From the NCBI RefSeq assembly GCF_027925525.1, contig NZ_BSDJ01000021.1, forward strand, positions 1 through 64,000: a DNA stretch of 64,000 bases, in the 5' to 3' direction. This DNA comes from Paenibacillus tyrphae. Its GTDB lineage: Bacteria > Bacillota > Bacilli > Paenibacillales > NBRC-103111. Positions 8,657 to 17,206 of the stretch are shown here, in pieces; the stretch's first letter is position 1, and each line of letters begins with the position of its first letter. The translations under genes and the position numbers were made by a program. A model generated the notes under the pieces. The model saw only the letters and a program-made list of their open reading frames with translations, made no database searches and had not been told where the DNA came from.

Positions 8657-9055
8657 TTATTTCACTGTAATGACTCCGTCAAACATATACATTCCGCAGT
8701 GATAGCGATACGTGCCTGGCTTCAATTCGGGTAAGGCGACGATATTGTTTCCGGTTGCCAATGGAGCGTCGATAATTCCCAGATCTTTGGAGATCATGCT
8801 CTTGATGCAAGTAAATCGCGTCGATTTCTTGAAGTTGATCTTGGCCGGCACACCCGCTTGAAGCTCGATTTGTTTGGGCTCAAAGCCGTCTTCCTTTACC
8901 TGGACGGTCGCGACCTGGTAACCCGCCGCTTTTTCAGCGATCAAAGGGTCCACCGAACTCGAATCGTCTTGAATGAAAGCAACGAGAATGGCCCCGATGC
9001 ACAATATACCGAAGGCTGCCGCCAAGAAAACGAACTTATTTTTACTGATTTTCAT
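8657..9055 (-). CDS. Membrane-anchored cupredoxin-domain protein
   Basis: 132 residues from ATG at 9055, six bases after GGTGG; the frame is open much further upstream, but only this start precedes the hydrophobic segment. Residues 4-26 are a signal anchor (FVFLAAAFGILCIGAILVAFI). Residues 45-132 form a cupredoxin fold: VKEDGFEPKQIELQAGVPAKINFKKSTRFTCIKSM, then a C-terminal copper loop YHCGMYMFDGVITV with C, H and M as possible type-1 copper ligands. The first copper histidine is not obvious, because the usual position reads TRFTCIKS. The family is linked to copper handling or electron transfer on the outer face of the membrane. It is a single gene. Confidence 0.8.
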   Translation of the reverse strand: MKISKNKFVFLAAAFGILCIGAILVAFIQDDSSSVDPLIAEKAAGYQVATVQVKEDGFEPKQIELQAGVPAKINFKKSTRFTCIKSMISKDLGIIDAPLATGNNIVALPELKPGTYRYHCGMYMFDGVITVK

Positions 9056-9318
9056 TCCATTCCACCCTCTCCGTTGGTTTCTTATCTGCCGTTGTGAACA
9101 CATCAAGTATAACGGAACAAGCATTGTGCGGACATGGAACATTATGTCATTTTCCGAGCCAGCCAGTACATAGAGCCGAAGGTTATTTTGCGGAAATGCC
9201 CGACTGCCACGCCAAGCTCCTTGATTAACTATAACCAAAATTCATCGTCCTCAAATGACTCGCAAGAGCTATCTTTATGTCCAAATGAAGGCAAATTGCT
9301 TCAAATCGCGCATGCATG

Positions 9319-9343
9319 CAAAAAAGAGCCGCATTTGTGCGGC
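9319..9343 (-). terminator. Intrinsic terminator after the MFS gene
   Basis: Minus strand: GCCGCA-CAAA-TGCGGC followed by TCTTTTTT. Confidence 0.85.
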
Positions 9344-9372
9344 CCCCTTATTGCCTCCTTGACTCAGGGAAC

Positions 9373-10557
9373 TTACGGAGCCTTCGGCCGGAACCATAGT
9401 CCAAGCAGCGCAAATAAGACATACGCGCCGCCAAGCCAGTAAAACATGCTGTGGACGGAGAAATACTGCATGCTGAAGCCGCCAATGTTCGGCCCGGTGA
9501 TGCTCCCGATGCTGAACAACACGGAGGCGATGACGTTCGTGCGGGGCAGCACGGCTTTCGGCACCACGTCCGCCGCGTAAGCAAGCCCCAGCGTAAAGAA
9601 CGAACCGACGAGCCCGCCAGCTAGCCCGAACAGAATCAGCACCAGCAGCAGATTCCCCTGCGCGGCGAACGGGACGGCTGCAAAGGCGGCCCCGCCGATC
9701 AGGCCTGCCGCCATCAGGATCGGCTTGCGGCCCCACCGGTCGCTCCATACGCCCAGCGGCAGTTGGAGGATCAGAGAACCGATTCCGATGACCGGCAGCA
9801 GCAGGGATATCCAGGTGTCGGACATGCCGATGCGCAAGCCATAAGCGGGAAAATTGCTGTTCATGGACGATTCCATGTAACCGTACAGGAACGAGGTAAG
9901 CAGAGCGTACCAAGCCAATCGGAACACGGCAGGATAGGTGGTGACGGCTTGCGCCCCCTGCTCCCTTTTCACCGTTTCCGGGAGCGCATTAGGCAGCCGG
10001 CTTACGAACATCAGCGATACGACCGTGCACAGCATCGTCGCCAGAAAAGGCGCCCACATCCCGTAGGGCAGCAGGTTGATGCCAAGCGGTCCCAAGCTGA
10101 ATCCTGCCCCGTAAGCCATCCCATAGAGCGAGATGTACCGGCCTCGCTTGTCCGCCGGAGAGCGCGATACGATCCATAGCTGGGTCGCATAATGCAGACC
10201 GCTGTCTCCCACGCCGACCATAAAGCGGAGCACAAGCCATACCCAAAAATTAGGAAATAATGGAAATAAGATCAGCGTGACAAGCACGATCAGGATGCCG
10301 CCGACGATCACCGGCTTGTAGCCGAAACGGCGCACGGGCTTCTCAATCCAAAACATCGTAACAAAAGTCCCGATATACAGAGCGGCCGCATTCAAGCCGT
10401 TCACCCCGGTCGAGACCCCCGTCTTGTCAAGCAGCAGAGTAAGCAGCGGCAGCAGAAGCCCTTGGTTCATCCCGGCGATAATGACTACGGTAATCAGCGT
10501 AAGATAATGCCGGAGCTGGAACGGGGCTTCCATGCCGCGTTCATGGGATAACGTCAA
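9373..10557 (-). CDS. MFS transporter, 12 helices
   Basis: 394 residues from a TTG at 10557 that follows GGAG by about eight bases. Twelve hydrophobic segments are visible, with a central polar loop near residue 195 (PNALPETVKREQG). Motif A-like sequences occur in both halves (WIEKPVRRFGYKPVIVG and LGVWSDRWGRKPILMA), and there is an ADKRGRYISLYGMAYGAGFSLGPLG segment between helices 4 and 5. The layout is that of a DHA1-type exporter. The substrate is unknown. The gene stands alone with its own terminator; the neighbouring AraC/GyrI gene is upstream on the same strand but separated by a terminator. Confidence 0.8.
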   Translation of the reverse strand: MTLSHERGMEAPFQLRHYLTLITVVIIAGMNQGLLLPLLTLLLDKTGVSTGVNGLNAAALYIGTFVTMFWIEKPVRRFGYKPVIVGGILIVLVTLILFPLFPNFWVWLVLRFMVGVGDSGLHYATQLWIVSRSPADKRGRYISLYGMAYGAGFSLGPLGINLLPYGMWAPFLATMLCTVVSLMFVSRLPNALPETVKREQGAQAVTTYPAVFRLAWYALLTSFLYGYMESSMNSNFPAYGLRIGMSDTWISLLLPVIGIGSLILQLPLGVWSDRWGRKPILMAAGLIGGAAFAAVPFAAQGNLLLVLILFGLAGGLVGSFFTLGLAYAADVVPKAVLPRTNVIASVLFSIGSITGPNIGGFSMQYFSVHSMFYWLGGAYVLFALLGLWFRPKAP

Positions 10558-10660
10558 CGGTAACTCTCCTTCACGACTTCAATTCGGGATGCCTTGACTA
10601 TTGTAGCTGATCTTTGGTCAAAAATCGACCGTTGGCGTTAAGCAATCGTGTCCCCGGCCA

Positions 10661-10691
10661 TAAAAAAGAAGCTGCCGGGATTGCAGCTTCT
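10661..10691 (-). terminator. Intrinsic terminator after the AraC/GyrI gene
   Basis: Minus strand: GAAGCTGC-AATCCCG-GCAGCTTC followed by TTTTTT. Confidence 0.88.
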
Positions 10692-10699
10692 AAATCCAC

Positions 10700-11557
10700 T
10701 TATTCAATAGGAATATAAATGACCATGCTTATGGCATCCGGAGTCGACTTGAGTACATCGGTCACTTCAAAATCCGGCCCCTCCCGCCGCTCGTAATTCG
10801 AATTCGCCAGCCATGTGCCGTATATGTATTTTCTCGTATTTTGCGGCGGTCCGTCGACCCGAAATGCCGCGTATTTCCCCTTCGGAATTTCGTAACAGAC
10901 GAATCCCGGCTCCAAATTATCCGTAAACTCGTGCACTTCTTCTCCGATCACGAACGAAAATCGGCCGTCATCCTGAAACTCGCAAGCAATCCCGTAGGCC
11001 ATCTCCGGAGCCGCTCTGCCCGGAATCTTCAGAAATAATCCGTTGCTCCCGAACTCGCCGTAAAAGCGCGGAATTTCTTCGAAATATTGCTCCTCTTGCA
11101 GCGTTGTCCGGTATTCGTAGCCGATGATCCGGATCGCGTCCAAATCGATAATCTCAGGCCGGTTCATGTTCAATTCCCCTTCCGTATATTGTTGATAATC
11201 GAGAAAATTCACTTTGTCCTGCAAACGAATCGGGACGGATTCCTTCCGGTATTTCGCCGGCGTGATGCCAAATTGACTCTCGAACGCCCTGGTGAACGCT
11301 TCTTGCGAGCCGTATTGAAACGCAACCGCGATGTCAAGAACGCTTCTGCCCGTTTCCTTCAATAAAACCGCGGCTTCGGACAGTCTCCGTCTCCGAATGT
11401 ATTGGTGCACGGAAAATCCCGAGATGGCTTGAAACAGCCGTTGAAAATGAAAAGCCGAAAAACAAGCCGCCGACGCTATGGCCGTAATGTCCAGCTCCTC
11501 CTGAAGGCGGTCTTCGATAAACTGTATCGCCCCTTGAATCCTTTTGAAATAATCCAT
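10700..11557 (-). CDS. AraC-family regulator with GyrI-like effector domain
   Basis: 285 residues, ATG at 11557 behind GGAGGCTTGG. Residues 1-105 are the DNA-binding part with two helix-turn-helix motifs (LDITAIASAACFSAFHFQRLFQAISGFSVHQYIRRRRL and VLDIAVAFQYGSQEAFTRAFESQFGITPAKYRK). Residues 130-285 form a GyrI-like small-molecule domain (IRIIGYEYRTTLQEEQYFEEIPRFYGEF; PKGKYAAFRVDGP; Y..W near the end). This order, DNA-binding first, matches Rob/SoxS-GyrI hybrids and the Firmicute multidrug-sensor group. It may regulate the MFS transporter at 9373, which lies immediately downstream on the same strand; that link is an inference from position. Confidence 0.88.
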   Translation of the reverse strand: MDYFKRIQGAIQFIEDRLQEELDITAIASAACFSAFHFQRLFQAISGFSVHQYIRRRRLSEAAVLLKETGRSVLDIAVAFQYGSQEAFTRAFESQFGITPAKYRKESVPIRLQDKVNFLDYQQYTEGELNMNRPEIIDLDAIRIIGYEYRTTLQEEQYFEEIPRFYGEFGSNGLFLKIPGRAAPEMAYGIACEFQDDGRFSFVIGEEVHEFTDNLEPGFVCYEIPKGKYAAFRVDGPPQNTRKYIYGTWLANSNYERREGPDFEVTDVLKSTPDAISMVIYIPIE

Positions 11558-11743
11558 TCGCTCACCAAGCCTCCAGCCATCGTGTCATGGAATGTATTGT
11601 ACAACAAAATCCCTTATTTTTTTTGATAATCCGTGCGCATCAGCGAATTTTTTTAGGCGGAGAGCGTGCCTGGCGTCCGTTTTGGTGTTTGCCGCACGCT
11701 ATGGTAAAATCACCCTATACAGATACGAACAGGAGGGACAGAG

Positions 11744-12094
11744 ATGATTAGAGATTTGTTGGGAAAAGCGGTTTCGATGGGATTGGGCTTTGCGGTGATC
11801 AGCAAAGAGCAGGCGGAGAAATTCGTCGACGAGCTGGTCAAAAAAGGAGAACTGAACAAGGCCGAGTCGCAGCAGTTCGTGGACGATCTGGTACGCAAAG
11901 GAGAGGAAGCCCAATCCACGCTAGAGGAGAAGGTGCGCAGCTACATGCGTCAGGCGCTTCATGAGATGAACTTGACGACCAAAGACGATTACGTCCGTTT
12001 GACCCAGCGCATCGGGGAGCTCGAACGCCGCGTGGCCGAGCTGGAAGGCAAGCAGCCCGAAGCCGACCAAACGTTACCTCCCGCAAGCTCATGA
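11744..12094 (+). CDS. Phasin-like coiled-coil protein coupled to an AarF kinase
   Basis: 116 residues, ATG at 11744 behind AGGAGGGACAGAG. It begins with a short amphipathic segment (MIRDLLGKAVSMGLGFAVIS) and continues as a helical, charged protein with heptad-like spacing (EKFVDELVKKGELNKAESQQFVDDLVRKGEEAQ and RIGELERRVAELEGK). It resembles the short PhaF/phasin-family proteins found in front of AarF kinases in Paenibacillaceae. Its stop overlaps the next start as ATGA, so the two genes are translationally coupled. Binding to a lipid surface or to the kinase is plausible but unproven. Confidence 0.75.
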   Translation: MIRDLLGKAVSMGLGFAVISKEQAEKFVDELVKKGELNKAESQQFVDDLVRKGEEAQSTLEEKVRSYMRQALHEMNLTTKDDYVRLTQRIGELERRVAELEGKQPEADQTLPPASS

Positions 12095-13770
12095 ATCTCG
12101 GACGGAAAATCCGGCACCTGCAGAGGTACCGCGACATTGCCAAAGCATTCGCCCGCAACGGCCTCGGCTTCCTCGTCAAAGAGCTTGGACTGCCCGATCT
12201 GCTTGCGGGGACGCGCATCGGCTTGAATGAACGGCGGGAGGCTCGGTCGCGTACCATCGGCGAGCGCATCCGGACGTTTCTGGAGGAGCTTGGCCCGACC
12301 TTCGTCAAAATCGGCCAAATCGCCAGCACGCGTCCCGACCTGCTGCCCGCTCATATTATCGACGAGCTCGTCAAGCTGCAGGACCGGGTTCCGCCCTTCC
12401 CTTTCGAGCAAGTGCGCGAAGTTCTGGAAAGCGAGTTCGGCGAGCCCTTCGAGAAACTATTCGCGGAATTTCAAGAGACGCCGATCGCCGCGGCTTCTAT
12501 CGGGCAGGTCCATCTCGCCCGCCTGCATACGGGCGAGCCGGTCGCCGTCAAAATCCAGCGTCCGAACATTCGTTCCATTGTTGAAACGGATCTTGAAATT
12601 TTGGACGATCTGGCCCGCCTGGCCGAGCACCGGCTCGACTGGGCGGCCAAATATCAGGTGCGCGACATGGTGTACGAGCTGTCCCAGTCGCTGCGCGCCG
12701 AGCTGGATTATACGAACGAAGGCCGCAGCGCGCAGCGGATGGCGAAGCCGTTCGAGCGCGATGCGGATGTATGTATACCGGGGATTTATTGGGATTATTC
12801 GAGCCGCAATGTGCTGACCATGGAGTATTTGGAAGGCGTAAAGCCTACCGAAACGGAGCGCCTGCAAGACCTGGGGTACGAGCCGAAAAAGCTCGCGGAA
12901 ACGATTGCCCGAATCGTTTTTCAGCAAATTTTTGTGGAAGGCTTCTTCCATGCCGATCCGCACCCGGGCAACATTATCGTCCTCCCGGGCGGGGTGATCG
13001 GATTGATCGACTTCGGCATGGTCGGGCGTCTTACCCCGATGATGAAATATCATTTCGGCTCGCTGGTCATTGCCCTGCGGCGCAATAGCACCGACGGCGT
13101 CATCAAGGCGATTGAAGGCATCGGCATCATTCCCGACGATGTCGACATGGACTCCTTGCGCGCGGATGTGGACGAGCTGCGGGAAAAATACTACGACGTG
13201 CCGCTCAGCCGTGTCAAGCTTGGCGAATCGGTCAACGACCTGCTCGCCGTCGCTTACGAACACCGCGTGCGCATTCCCGCCGATCTCACGCTGCTCGGCA
13301 AAGCGCTGCTGACGCTCGAAGGTGTCGTCACTTCGCTGGACCCGACGTTCAGCGTCATCAGCATCGCCGAACCGTTCGGACGAAAGCTGTTCGCCGAAAG
13401 GTTCAGTCCCCGCAACGTGGCCGACAGCGTGTGGCATCAGGTGAGCGAGGCCGCCACTCTGCTGACGGAGACGCCGGTGAAGCTGCGCGAGCTGCTCGGA
13501 ATGGTGAAGAAAGGCAGGCTGCGCTTTGAAATCTCGATCGCCGAGCTCGATGCCTTGATGCGAAAAATGGACCGCATCAGCAATCAACTATCATTTAGCA
13601 TCGTCCTGCTCGCATTCAGCATTATTATGGTCGGTCTTATTATCGGCTCGTCGCTCGGTAGACAATCGACCTTGCTGTGGAATTTTCCTGTCATTGAAAT
13701 CGGCTTCTGTGTCGCCGCGCTGATGTTTCTATGGCTGCTGTTGTCGATTTTCAGATCGGGACGGTTTTGA
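12091..13770 (+). CDS. UbiB/AarF (ABC1/ADCK) atypical kinase, membrane-anchored
   Basis: 559 residues starting at ATG 12091 inside the upstream stop (ATGA). Residues about 60-400 are the ABC1 kinase-like domain: TFVKIGQIASTRPDLLP, the alanine-rich nucleotide loop PIAAASIGQVHLARL, the lysine in GEPVAVKIQRP, the catalytic FHADPHPGNI and the metal motif DFGMVG. Two C-terminal membrane helices (SFSIVLLAFSIIMVGLIIGSSLG and WNFPVIEIGFCVAALMFLWLLLSIF) anchor it. In other bacteria UbiB supports quinone biosynthesis or lipid handling through its ATPase activity. Menaquinone or isoprenoid-lipid homeostasis is the likely area here. A hairpin terminator follows. Confidence 0.92.
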   Translation: MNLGRKIRHLQRYRDIAKAFARNGLGFLVKELGLPDLLAGTRIGLNERREARSRTIGERIRTFLEELGPTFVKIGQIASTRPDLLPAHIIDELVKLQDRVPPFPFEQVREVLESEFGEPFEKLFAEFQETPIAAASIGQVHLARLHTGEPVAVKIQRPNIRSIVETDLEILDDLARLAEHRLDWAAKYQVRDMVYELSQSLRAELDYTNEGRSAQRMAKPFERDADVCIPGIYWDYSSRNVLTMEYLEGVKPTETERLQDLGYEPKKLAETIARIVFQQIFVEGFFHADPHPGNIIVLPGGVIGLIDFGMVGRLTPMMKYHFGSLVIALRRNSTDGVIKAIEGIGIIPDDVDMDSLRADVDELREKYYDVPLSRVKLGESVNDLLAVAYEHRVRIPADLTLLGKALLTLEGVVTSLDPTFSVISIAEPFGRKLFAERFSPRNVADSVWHQVSEAATLLTETPVKLRELLGMVKKGRLRFEISIAELDALMRKMDRISNQLSFSIVLLAFSIIMVGLIIGSSLGRQSTLLWNFPVIEIGFCVAALMFLWLLLSIFRSGRF

Positions 13771-13804
13771 AAATCGGATCGGCGCCCAATGATGCTTTGT
13801 CCTT

Positions 13805-13866
13805 AGGCCGCCTCCTTGGGGTTGTTCGAGCCCTCGGACGATGTCCCGAGGAGGCGGTCGTTATTT
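13805..13866 (+). terminator. Hairpin terminator after the AarF kinase
   Basis: GCCGCCTCCTTGGG pairs imperfectly with CCCGAGGAGGCGGTC; the tail GTTATTT is only moderately T-rich. Confidence 0.6.
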
Positions 13867-13971
13867 CATAAGCCATTTCAATACGGACATAATGCTGTCA
13901 GGATTACCAAAGTATGATAGGAATTAAAGGATAGTACAGATTGATTGCGCTGTTAAGGAGGTCTTCATCTC

Positions 13972-15147
13972 GTGCAAACACAACCGCGGCCGAAGAACGC
14001 TGCAACCGACCCCCTCGGGGAAACCTCTCGTCCCGTCGTGCTCGAAGCCCGCGCCTTGAACCGTGCCCTGCTGGCGCGCCAGCTGCTGCTGCAGCGCGGA
14101 GACATGCCGGTAGAAGAGGCGCTAGAGCATCTGGTCGGCATGCAGGCTCAAGCGCCCAACCCGCCCTATTACGGACTGTGGACGCGGCTGCGCGGGTTCC
14201 GTCAGGACGATCTGTCGCGTTTACTCCTGGACCGGCGAGCAGTTCGCATCGCGCTGATGCGTTCCACCATTCATCTGGTTACCGCCCGCGATAGCCTGAT
14301 CTTGCGTCCCTTGATGCAGTCCGTCTACGAACGCGCTCTCAGCGGCAGCTTCGGACGGCGTCTGACGGGGCTTAATCTTGAAGCGGTCGCGGCAGTCGGC
14401 CGGATACTGGTTGAGGAACAGCCCCGGACACTCGGCGAGCTTGGCAAGCTGCTGCGCGAGCAGTGGCCGGACCGCGAACCCGCCGCGCTCGCCAACGCCG
14501 TACGCGCCTTGGTGCCGCTCGTTCAAGTCCCGCCTCGCGGCATCTGGGGCGACGGCGGTCAAGCCGCCCACACCTCTGCGGAAGCTTGGCTGGGGAAATC
14601 GTTAGCCTCTGCTCCATCGCTGGAGGAGACGATTCTCCGCTACCTCGCCGCATTCGGACCGGCCACGGTCAAGGACATGCAGGTGTGGTCGGGACTAACC
14701 CGGCTGCGCGAAACGATCGACCGGCTCCGGCCGCGTCTATCCGTTTACAGGAGCGAGGACGACAGCGAGTTGTTCGATGTGCCGGGCGCGCCGCTCCCCG
14801 GGCCGGATACCCCGGCGCCACCCCGCTTTTTGGGCGAGTTCGATAACATGCTCGTGTCCTATGCCGATCGAACGCGCATCCTGGCGGACGAGTACCGTCC
14901 TCTTGTTTGCACCGAGAACGGCATCATTCGGGCCACCATCCTCGTCGACGGCTTCGTCCGGGGGATATGGAGGATCGTACGCCAACGCCGTACCGCCACG
15001 CTGGTCATCGAGCCGTTCGAGCCATTATCCGGTGAAGACTGCGAAGCTTTGGCCGAGGAAGGTCGCGGATTGCTCGACTTCGCCGCCAAGGACGCCGATC
15101 TCCGCGATATTCAATTCAACTTGCCGGAGCTACGAAGCCAGCATTGA
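13972..15147 (+). CDS. Winged-helix DNA-binding protein (HTH_42/AlkZ-like, DUF1006)
   Basis: 391 residues from a GTG at 13972 preceded by AAGGAGG. After a polar start the protein follows the HTH_42 family: LNRALLARQLLLQR, VEEALEHLVGMQAQAPNPPYYGLWTRLRGF and ALMRSTIHLVTARDSLILRPLMQ. In the middle come APSLEETILRYLAAFGPATVKDMQVWSGL, and then FLGEFDNMLVSYADRTRIL and GFVRGIWRI. The family includes Streptomyces AlkZ, a glycosylase that unhooks DNA crosslinks via a QxQ motif; here QAQ is present in VGMQAQAP. DNA repair or resistance to a DNA-alkylating product is therefore possible but unproven. It is monocistronic with a terminator. Confidence 0.82.
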   Translation: MQTQPRPKNAATDPLGETSRPVVLEARALNRALLARQLLLQRGDMPVEEALEHLVGMQAQAPNPPYYGLWTRLRGFRQDDLSRLLLDRRAVRIALMRSTIHLVTARDSLILRPLMQSVYERALSGSFGRRLTGLNLEAVAAVGRILVEEQPRTLGELGKLLREQWPDREPAALANAVRALVPLVQVPPRGIWGDGGQAAHTSAEAWLGKSLASAPSLEETILRYLAAFGPATVKDMQVWSGLTRLRETIDRLRPRLSVYRSEDDSELFDVPGAPLPGPDTPAPPRFLGEFDNMLVSYADRTRILADEYRPLVCTENGIIRATILVDGFVRGIWRIVRQRRTATLVIEPFEPLSGEDCEALAEEGRGLLDFAAKDADLRDIQFNLPELRSQH

Positions 15148-15162
15148 ACATCACTTCCGATA

Positions 15163-15196
15163 TAAAAAAAACGGCTGCCGAAGCAACTGTTTTTTT
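15163..15196. terminator. Bidirectional terminator between convergent genes
   Basis: A run of eight A, then AACGGCTGC-CGAA-GCAACTGTT with G.U pairs, then seven T. It can serve the gene at 13972 and the convergent one at 15237. Confidence 0.75.
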
Positions 15197-15236
15197 CATG
15201 ACAACCTGAGCAGTGTAAGGATCGCGGTCCGTCTCT

Positions 15237-16100
15237 CTATCGAAGCACTTTGATAAGTGCGCCGAGCTCCTCATTTCCATAGCCCGCATCCAAGGCTTTC
15301 TTGAAAAGACCCATGGCGAAGGTTGGAAATTCCGAGTTAATCCCGGCTTCGCGGGCTTGTTCCAAGAACAGTTTTACCGTTGCCATGCAAGTATTAAGAG
15401 AGCTCTGAGGCTGATCGTACGTTTCGGTTTGAATAACTTCGCTTTCGTGTTTGATCATCTCTCCTATAACCGGAGATATTTCAGCAATCATGGAGCCGAA
15501 CGAATCCACGCGAAGGCCGTCCGATTCCAGAATACGTGCCGCATGAAAGAACCCCAGCATCGAAGCGAATAAGTAGGAAAGAAATGCCAGATCTGTCGAA
15601 GATGCAGAACTAACCTTATCTCCCAAATACGGCACATTACCGGCCAAACTCTTGAGAAACGGCTCACTCTTTTGGTACGCGGTGTACGTGCCCGATGTAA
15701 AAATGGTGGTGTCCGCCCGCCCGATCTGAGGCGGAGTAGGCGTGATGGCACCGTCCAGATAGTCGGCCCCCCGCTCACGTGCCCACGCTTCATTGTCTCG
15801 TGCTTGTTGGGGACTCCCCGTACTAAGCTGAACGAGGACTCGACCAGCAAGGGCCTGGGCAACTTCTTGGGTATCCAGTATGCCGTACGAAGTCTCGTAG
15901 TTTGCAACGCAGACGATCGTAACCGGGCTCGCACTTATCGCAGATGCCGCGCTAGCAGCAAGCATCGCTCCTTCCCGGGCCAATGGTTCAGCCTTTTCCT
16001 TCGTCCGGTTCCAAACGGTAACGCGGTGACCATTTCGTAGCAGCGCCTGTACGAGCGCAGCGCCCATTGGCCCCAAGCCGATAACAGTTATATCACTCAT
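15237..16100 (-). CDS. Imine reductase-like NAD(P)-dependent enzyme (6PGDH/beta-hydroxyacid dehydrogenase superfamily)
   Basis: 287 residues, ATG at 16100 behind AAGGAGGAAATAAT. A Rossmann motif opens the protein (ITVIGLGPMGAALVQALLRNGHRVTVWNRTKEKAEPL). NR-T-K after the second strand is the usual NADP-type choice. LVQLSTGSPQQARDNEAWARERGADYLDGAITPTPPQIG follows, as in the imine reductase branch. The C-terminal half is helical (FLSYLFASMLGFFHAARILESDGL) and probably forms the interlocked dimer of that branch. The classical catalytic lysine of hydroxyacid dehydrogenases is not in place, which also fits imine reductases. Natural substrate unknown. Its promoter carries operators also found in front of the TetR gene upstream. 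Confidence 0.8.
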   Translation of the reverse strand: MSDITVIGLGPMGAALVQALLRNGHRVTVWNRTKEKAEPLAREGAMLAASAASAISASPVTIVCVANYETSYGILDTQEVAQALAGRVLVQLSTGSPQQARDNEAWARERGADYLDGAITPTPPQIGRADTTIFTSGTYTAYQKSEPFLKSLAGNVPYLGDKVSSASSTDLAFLSYLFASMLGFFHAARILESDGLRVDSFGSMIAEISPVIGEMIKHESEVIQTETYDQPQSSLNTCMATVKLFLEQAREAGINSEFPTFAMGLFKKALDAGYGNEELGALIKVLR

Positions 16101-16267
16101 ATTATTTCCTCCTTATGATTAGCCGGGATTTTACTTCTTTTGAAAGTCGTTTTATGTAACAACCGACAAAGGGGAACGCCCGCCCCCTAGATGAAGACCT
16201 CCTTCTTTACTGCAACCTATTCGTGGGACACCTCCATGGATGTAGTGCTTTGCATTTTATCGAAACG

Positions 16268-16286
16268 AAACAGTTCTGTTCTGTTT
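16268..16286. promoter_or_regulatory. TetR-type operator, downstream copy
   Basis: AAACAG (16268-16273) and CTGTTT (16281-16286) form an inverted repeat around TTCTGTT. It lies just downstream of the predicted -10 of the imine-reductase-like gene. Confidence 0.55.
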
Positions 16287-16295
16287 CATATCAAA

Positions 16296-16325
16296 ATAAT
16301 ACTGTACAGTTTTGTTTCGTGTCAA
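16296..16325 (-). promoter_or_regulatory. SigA promoter with embedded TetR operator
   Basis: Minus strand: TTGACA (16320-16325), an 18-base spacer and TATTAT (16296-16301). The spacer holds the palindrome ACTGTACAGT (16301-16310). The 17 bases ACTGTACAGTTTTGTTT here match the sequence in front of the TetR gene with two differences, so the TetR protein probably represses both promoters. Confidence 0.7.
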
Positions 16326-16345
16326 CAAGTTTTTTTTCGGCAATT

Positions 16346-16400
16346 AAAAATCCCCCTGTTGATCTCATCGAAACCATTCGGATGATGATCAACAGAGGGA
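16346..16400 (-). terminator. Terminator after the TetR gene
   Basis: Minus strand: CCCTCTGTTGATC pairs with GATCAACAGGGGG and ATTTTT follows. Confidence 0.75.
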
Positions 16401-16423
16401 TTTGGCCTATAAGGCTGCTTTCA

Positions 16424-17002
16424 TTACGCTTCTTCTTTTTCAAGATAGGAATCAATCACATGTGCGGCGATTGTTTTAAGCTGGGCCGCAGGACCGGCAA
16501 AGCCGTATATCGGGACCGACGACAAAGCGCCGTTGATCACCAGCATCAACTGATCGGTCAGGTTTTCGTCGCTCGCGCCTGCTTGTTGGCACAGGCGGGA
16601 TAATCGCATGCGAATTGCTCGATTGTACTCGACCGCCAGTAGATGTACGGGATGATCTTCTTCGGAAAATTCGGCGAGTGCATTCAAGAAATGACAGCCT
16701 CGGTGATATCCCGGCTCCAACAATTCCACTGTAGCATCAATCAACGCCAGCATCTGCTCTTTTGGCGATCCTGCATGCTCAGCGATCGCTTCGTCAAAGT
16801 GCAGCCAGTTGATATGATCCTGTGCCTCGAGATAGGCAACAACCAACTCATCTTTGGTTGTGAAATGACGGTATAGGGTTGCTTTACTAATACCCGCTTT
16901 CTCAACAATCGTATCTACACCGATGGAACGGATCCCTTCACGATAAAATAATTCGGAAGCGACATCCAAAATGTGTTGGCGTACGGAAGCGCGTGCAGCC
17001 AT
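16424..17002 (-). CDS. TetR-family repressor
   Basis: 192 residues from ATG at 17002, preceded by AGGTG at seven bases; an ATG eight codons upstream (17026) has no ribosome site. Residues 1-50 hold the TetR helix-turn-helix (ILDVASELFYREGIRSIGVDTIVEKAGISKATLYRHFTTKDELV). The ligand domain has a cysteine and histidine pair (YHRGCHFLNALAEFSEEDHPVH), as in the TetR_C_6-like group. Matching operators lie in front of this gene and of the imine-reductase-like gene downstream, so autoregulation plus control of that enzyme is the likely scheme. The inducer is unknown. Confidence 0.88.
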   Translation of the reverse strand: MAARASVRQHILDVASELFYREGIRSIGVDTIVEKAGISKATLYRHFTTKDELVVAYLEAQDHINWLHFDEAIAEHAGSPKEQMLALIDATVELLEPGYHRGCHFLNALAEFSEEDHPVHLLAVEYNRAIRMRLSRLCQQAGASDENLTDQLMLVINGALSSVPIYGFAGPAAQLKTIAAHVIDSYLEKEEA

Positions 17003-17045
17003 GTCGTTCACCTGTCCAATGCTCATTATTTAGTCTTCATGCGAT

Positions 17046-17062
17046 AAACAAAACAGTTCAGT
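17046..17062. promoter_or_regulatory. TetR operator, upstream copy
   Basis: Minus strand ACTGAACTGTTTTGTTT, differing at two positions from the copy in the promoter of the imine-reductase-like gene. Confidence 0.6.
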
Positions 17063-17123
17063 ATTTAGAAGTATATCATGTTCGCTTGCGGCAAGGAAGA
17101 CTACTAGACGATACTAAAGTAAA

Positions 17124-17149
17124 CAAAAGCGTCCCGCTTCGGGACGCTT
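17124..17149 (-). terminator. Terminator after the MFS gene at 17207
   Basis: Minus strand AAGCGTCCCG-AAG-CGGGACGCTT followed by TTGTTT. Confidence 0.85.
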
Positions 17150-17206
17150 GAAGGCTCGTATCGGTTCGTTTTGCAGCAATCATCGCGGGCCATGTTCTCC
17201 GTTCGT

